Below, piece after piece: positions 61,973 to 64,000 of a stretch of 64,000 nt of DNA. The translations under genes and the position numbers were made by a program. The notes below the pieces were generated by a model, which worked only from the letters and a program-made list of their open reading frames with translations, was not told the DNA's origin and made no database searches. Position 1 is the stretch's first letter. Every line of letters begins with the position of its first letter. Source of the stretch: Atherinomorus stipes (taxonomy: Eukaryota > Chordata > Actinopteri > Atheriniformes > Atherinidae); contig JALJCO010013448.1 in NCBI GenBank assembly GCA_023101725.1, forward strand, positions 124,001-188,000, written 5' to 3'.

Positions 61973-62139
61973 CTTTTATGTAGTTGCTTTTTCAATATCT
62001 TGAATGTTCATATCTCAGTATAGATACGATAACCGTATATCTTTCAGCTCTGATAACAACACACCTAGCCAAGTACCCCCGCCTGCGGCTTGCAGGAGAT
62101 GGATATTAGGCGGCGCTGGACATCCGATGGGCGTGACTA

Positions 62140-62162
62140 GATAGTGGGGTTAGGGTTAGGGC
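62140..62162. repeat. Short TTAGGG-like tract
   Basis: GGGGTTAGGGTTAGGGCGG contains two telomere-type hexamers; too short to be more than a chance or an old fusion scar. Confidence 0.5.
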
Positions 62163-62199
62163 GGTTGGGGACCTTGCTTAGGGGTCCCACAGTGGTTCA

Positions 62200-62285
62200 T
62201 CTGAGCGTCGTGTCAGGGACTCGAACCCAGGTCTGCCGCGCTCCAGCCCGTGACATTGACCACGATGCTACCCACTCCCCCTTAG
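62200..62285 (-). ncRNA. tRNA-like segment (tRNA pseudogene or SINE head)
   Basis: On the minus strand TAGCATCGTGG fits an RNA polymerase III A box (62,260-62,270) and GGTTCGAGTCC is a perfect B box (62,217-62,227), 32 bp apart, as in tRNA genes. The acceptor stem does not pair cleanly, so a tRNA-derived SINE or decayed tRNA copy is more likely than a working tRNA. Confidence 0.5.
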
Positions 62286-62300
62286 AGTTATCCTTTAAGG

Positions 62301-62514
62301 CAGGGATCACCAACTCCGGTCCTCGAGGGGCGGTGTCCTGCAGGTATTAGGAGCTCCCTTGATGCAACACACTTGACTCCAATCAGTCGGTAATTAGCAA
62401 ACTTATGCAGAGCCTGACATCAAGCTCTGCACATGTCACAAGGTGTGTTGCAGCCGGGCAGCTGATAATACCTGCAGGACTCCGGCCCTCGAGGACCAGA
62501 GTCGGTGATCCCTG
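62301..62514. mobile_element. 214-bp hAT-type MITE with an intact target duplication
   Basis: CAGGGATCACCAACTCCGGT and its counterpart ending GAGTCGGTGATCCCTG are inverse. CTTTAAGG flanks both sides (62,293-62,300 and 62,515-62,522). Same family as 3,371-3,558. Confidence 0.92.
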
Positions 62515-62522
62515 CTTTAAGG

Positions 62523-64000
62523 TGACTTTTTTTAGGGAACCAGGTTTGTTTGGAGCCAAACTCAGGCTGAATAAACGCTGGCAGACGGCGGAAGTCCCAG
62601 TCATCCCCACTTTCCTCCGTTTCTGGTAACCTTTCCTCTCCTGCAACTCCACATTTATTGAAAGCTTGTGAGAGCTGCTGCTGTTGCTTCTGACATAATG
62701 TCAAAACAACGTCTGACTGCAGTAATTAAAGATGCAACACAAACATGCTGGGAGGGGAAATTAATTCCTTTGGGTGCGTGTGCACTACAGCAAGCATGTA
62801 ATGAAACATCTAAACAAAAGGAGGCGTTCGGGGGGGGGTTCAGTAAGTAAATGTCAGCCAGACTAAAACAGCCTTATTTTTGCTTCATGACTGAACCGAG
62901 TGTGTGTGTGCGTGTGTGTGTGTGTGTGTCAGTCATCCTGCAATTTTAAAACATCATCGCATTGTCATTGAGGCAATTATGTGAATGACAGCCGGTTAAC
63001 GTTCCTCCGTGGGTGTGGATTTATGTGTGGAGGCATTGCAGCGTGCAGCGTATATGTATGCAAACACACACACTCCTCCGGAGAGTGTGTGACAGAGCAG
63101 GCAATTACCCGCCGTGCTTTTCCACTATGCTTTATTTGCAATAACTGTCAGCGATAAAGCATCGGCCTCCTTATCAGATTTTTATGAACACACTTGTAGG
63201 GATTATTGGGGTTGGTGAAAGCGCCGCGGGGTGTTGTGACATCGTTTTAAAAGAGAAATTAAATAAGTAAGAGCAAAAAAAATGTTAATATTGTGCAGAA
63301 AGAGAGCCGTGGTGCCGGTTTGGTTCGGAAAGGCAGATTACTGGATGCTGTTTCCGTGATTTTTAGATGTTTTTTGAGTGCCTGAGCAGCTGAGAGTGCA
63401 GCCATCAGCGCTCAGGAGCAGACGAGCCGGAGGCAGACGTGCATTTTTCAGCACGCCTCCCGGCATCGTTCAGCTGCTGTCAAGGCTGCATGAATTAGTT
63501 GGAGCCGGGAGTTTTGGTAAATCTGACGAAGCTGCCGGTGACAGGTTTGATGCCGGCAGCAGAGCCGGTTTAAATTAACGATGCAGGAGTCGGGACTGGT
63601 TCAGCTGCAGGAGTCAGACGTGTCGGTGAAGCTGCAGCCTGGCAGCGACGCGGGGTTAACGGTCTGGGCGCCGGGCTGTGCTGTCGGCCTGCCACGGCGC
63701 CGAGTCTGCTGTCAGAGCAGCGCGCCGGCTGGATGAGGGCGGTCGCCTCGCCATCTGCTGCGCGACAGCCAAAGTCACCCTGCAGGTGGACGGCGTGAGT
63801 GAGAGGAGCCGAGCTGCACGAACCCGATCACAGCCAGACTCACGTTTGCACCGTCGCTGCTGCCACGCAGCCGATGATCCAGAGTCTGTGCGGGCGTAGA
63901 ACCCGGCTCTCTGCCTGCACATCCGCATGTTTATCAAACCTGCTGCTTTTCTATAGAAGCATTTTCTGTGTTTATGTCTGTGCAGGTGATTTTAGTCCTA
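62523..64000. other. Intron sequence to the window edge
   Basis: A GT microsatellite lies at 62,899-62,928. From about 63,370 to 63,910 the DNA is GC-rich with open frames on both strands (repeated gagccgg, ctgcagg words) but nothing recognisable. An upstream pard3 exon was looked for and not found. Confidence 0.4.

Larger units (their letters stand above)
60273..62052. mobile_element. Outer hAT element of a three-level nest
   Basis: The ends TAGGGCCGAACGATATGG and ATATCTTTCAGCTCTG are inverse with a few changes. The octamer ATAACAAC is present on both sides (60,265-60,272 and 62,053-62,060). Own sequence is only about 260 bp once the inner element is removed. Confidence 0.9.

Noticed and set aside
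62140..62162. Interstitial telomere repeat
   Set aside because: Only two hexamers; not enough to infer a chromosome fusion.
62200..62285. Functional tRNA gene
   Set aside because: Pol III boxes are good but the acceptor stem does not pair, so a SINE head or pseudogene is more likely.
63370..63937. GC-rich open frames near the right edge
   Set aside because: Open on both strands with no recognisable domain; composition alone explains them.

Overview
This is 64 kb of ray-finned fish (teleost) nuclear DNA, almost all of it intron and dispersed repeats. I recognise one gene. Three exons on the minus strand (39,948-39,760, 39,298-39,128 and 14,456-14,309) encode the third PDZ domain and the following segment of the cell-polarity scaffold Par-3 (pard3). 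They are collinear, phase-compatible and have splice signals, so transcription runs right to left. The missing N-terminal part should lie beyond 64,000 and the C-terminal part below position 1. The two PDZ3 exons are 461 bp apart. The next intron is about 24.7 kb. The protein matches Par-3 better than Par-3B; which teleost duplicate it is cannot be told from here.

Tandem arrays fill much of the introns: a 29-bp repeat at the left edge, a 21-22-bp AT-rich repeat (1.33-2.15 kb) with a 184-bp higher-order period, a 49-bp minisatellite at three places (6.35-7.6, 38.2-38.8 and 54.5-58.45 kb, the last inverted and about 80 units long), a period-5 region (19.7-21.3 kb) split by an insertion, two opposed 21-bp arrays around a 0.7-kb spacer (25.9-28.2 kb), an 11-bp repeat (32.5-34.5 kb) and a 40-bp repeat (52.25-53.24 kb).

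The rest is mainly non-autonomous DNA transposons, many nested. They include three copies of a 1.13-kb foldback element, three copies of a 0.58-kb TA-flanked MITE, several hAT-type elements with visible 8-bp target duplications, a dead Tc1-like transposase split by another element, a TTAA-flanked element, LINE 3-prime ends and a possible tRNA-derived SINE. The clearest nests are 60,273-62,052 (hAT in hAT around a foldback), 35,205-37,283 (large foldback carrying two other elements), 14,887-16,442 and 40,761-42,903.

No bacterial-type operon, CRISPR, rRNA or phage-like feature is present, and no intact autonomous transposase was seen. The most unusual structures are the 49-bp minisatellite housed in a dispersed element with an apparent near-single-copy relative at 25.6 kb, a 979-bp segmental duplication inside its largest array, and the five-module foldback family. 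Copy numbers and distances were counted by hand; family names are by recognition, not database search.
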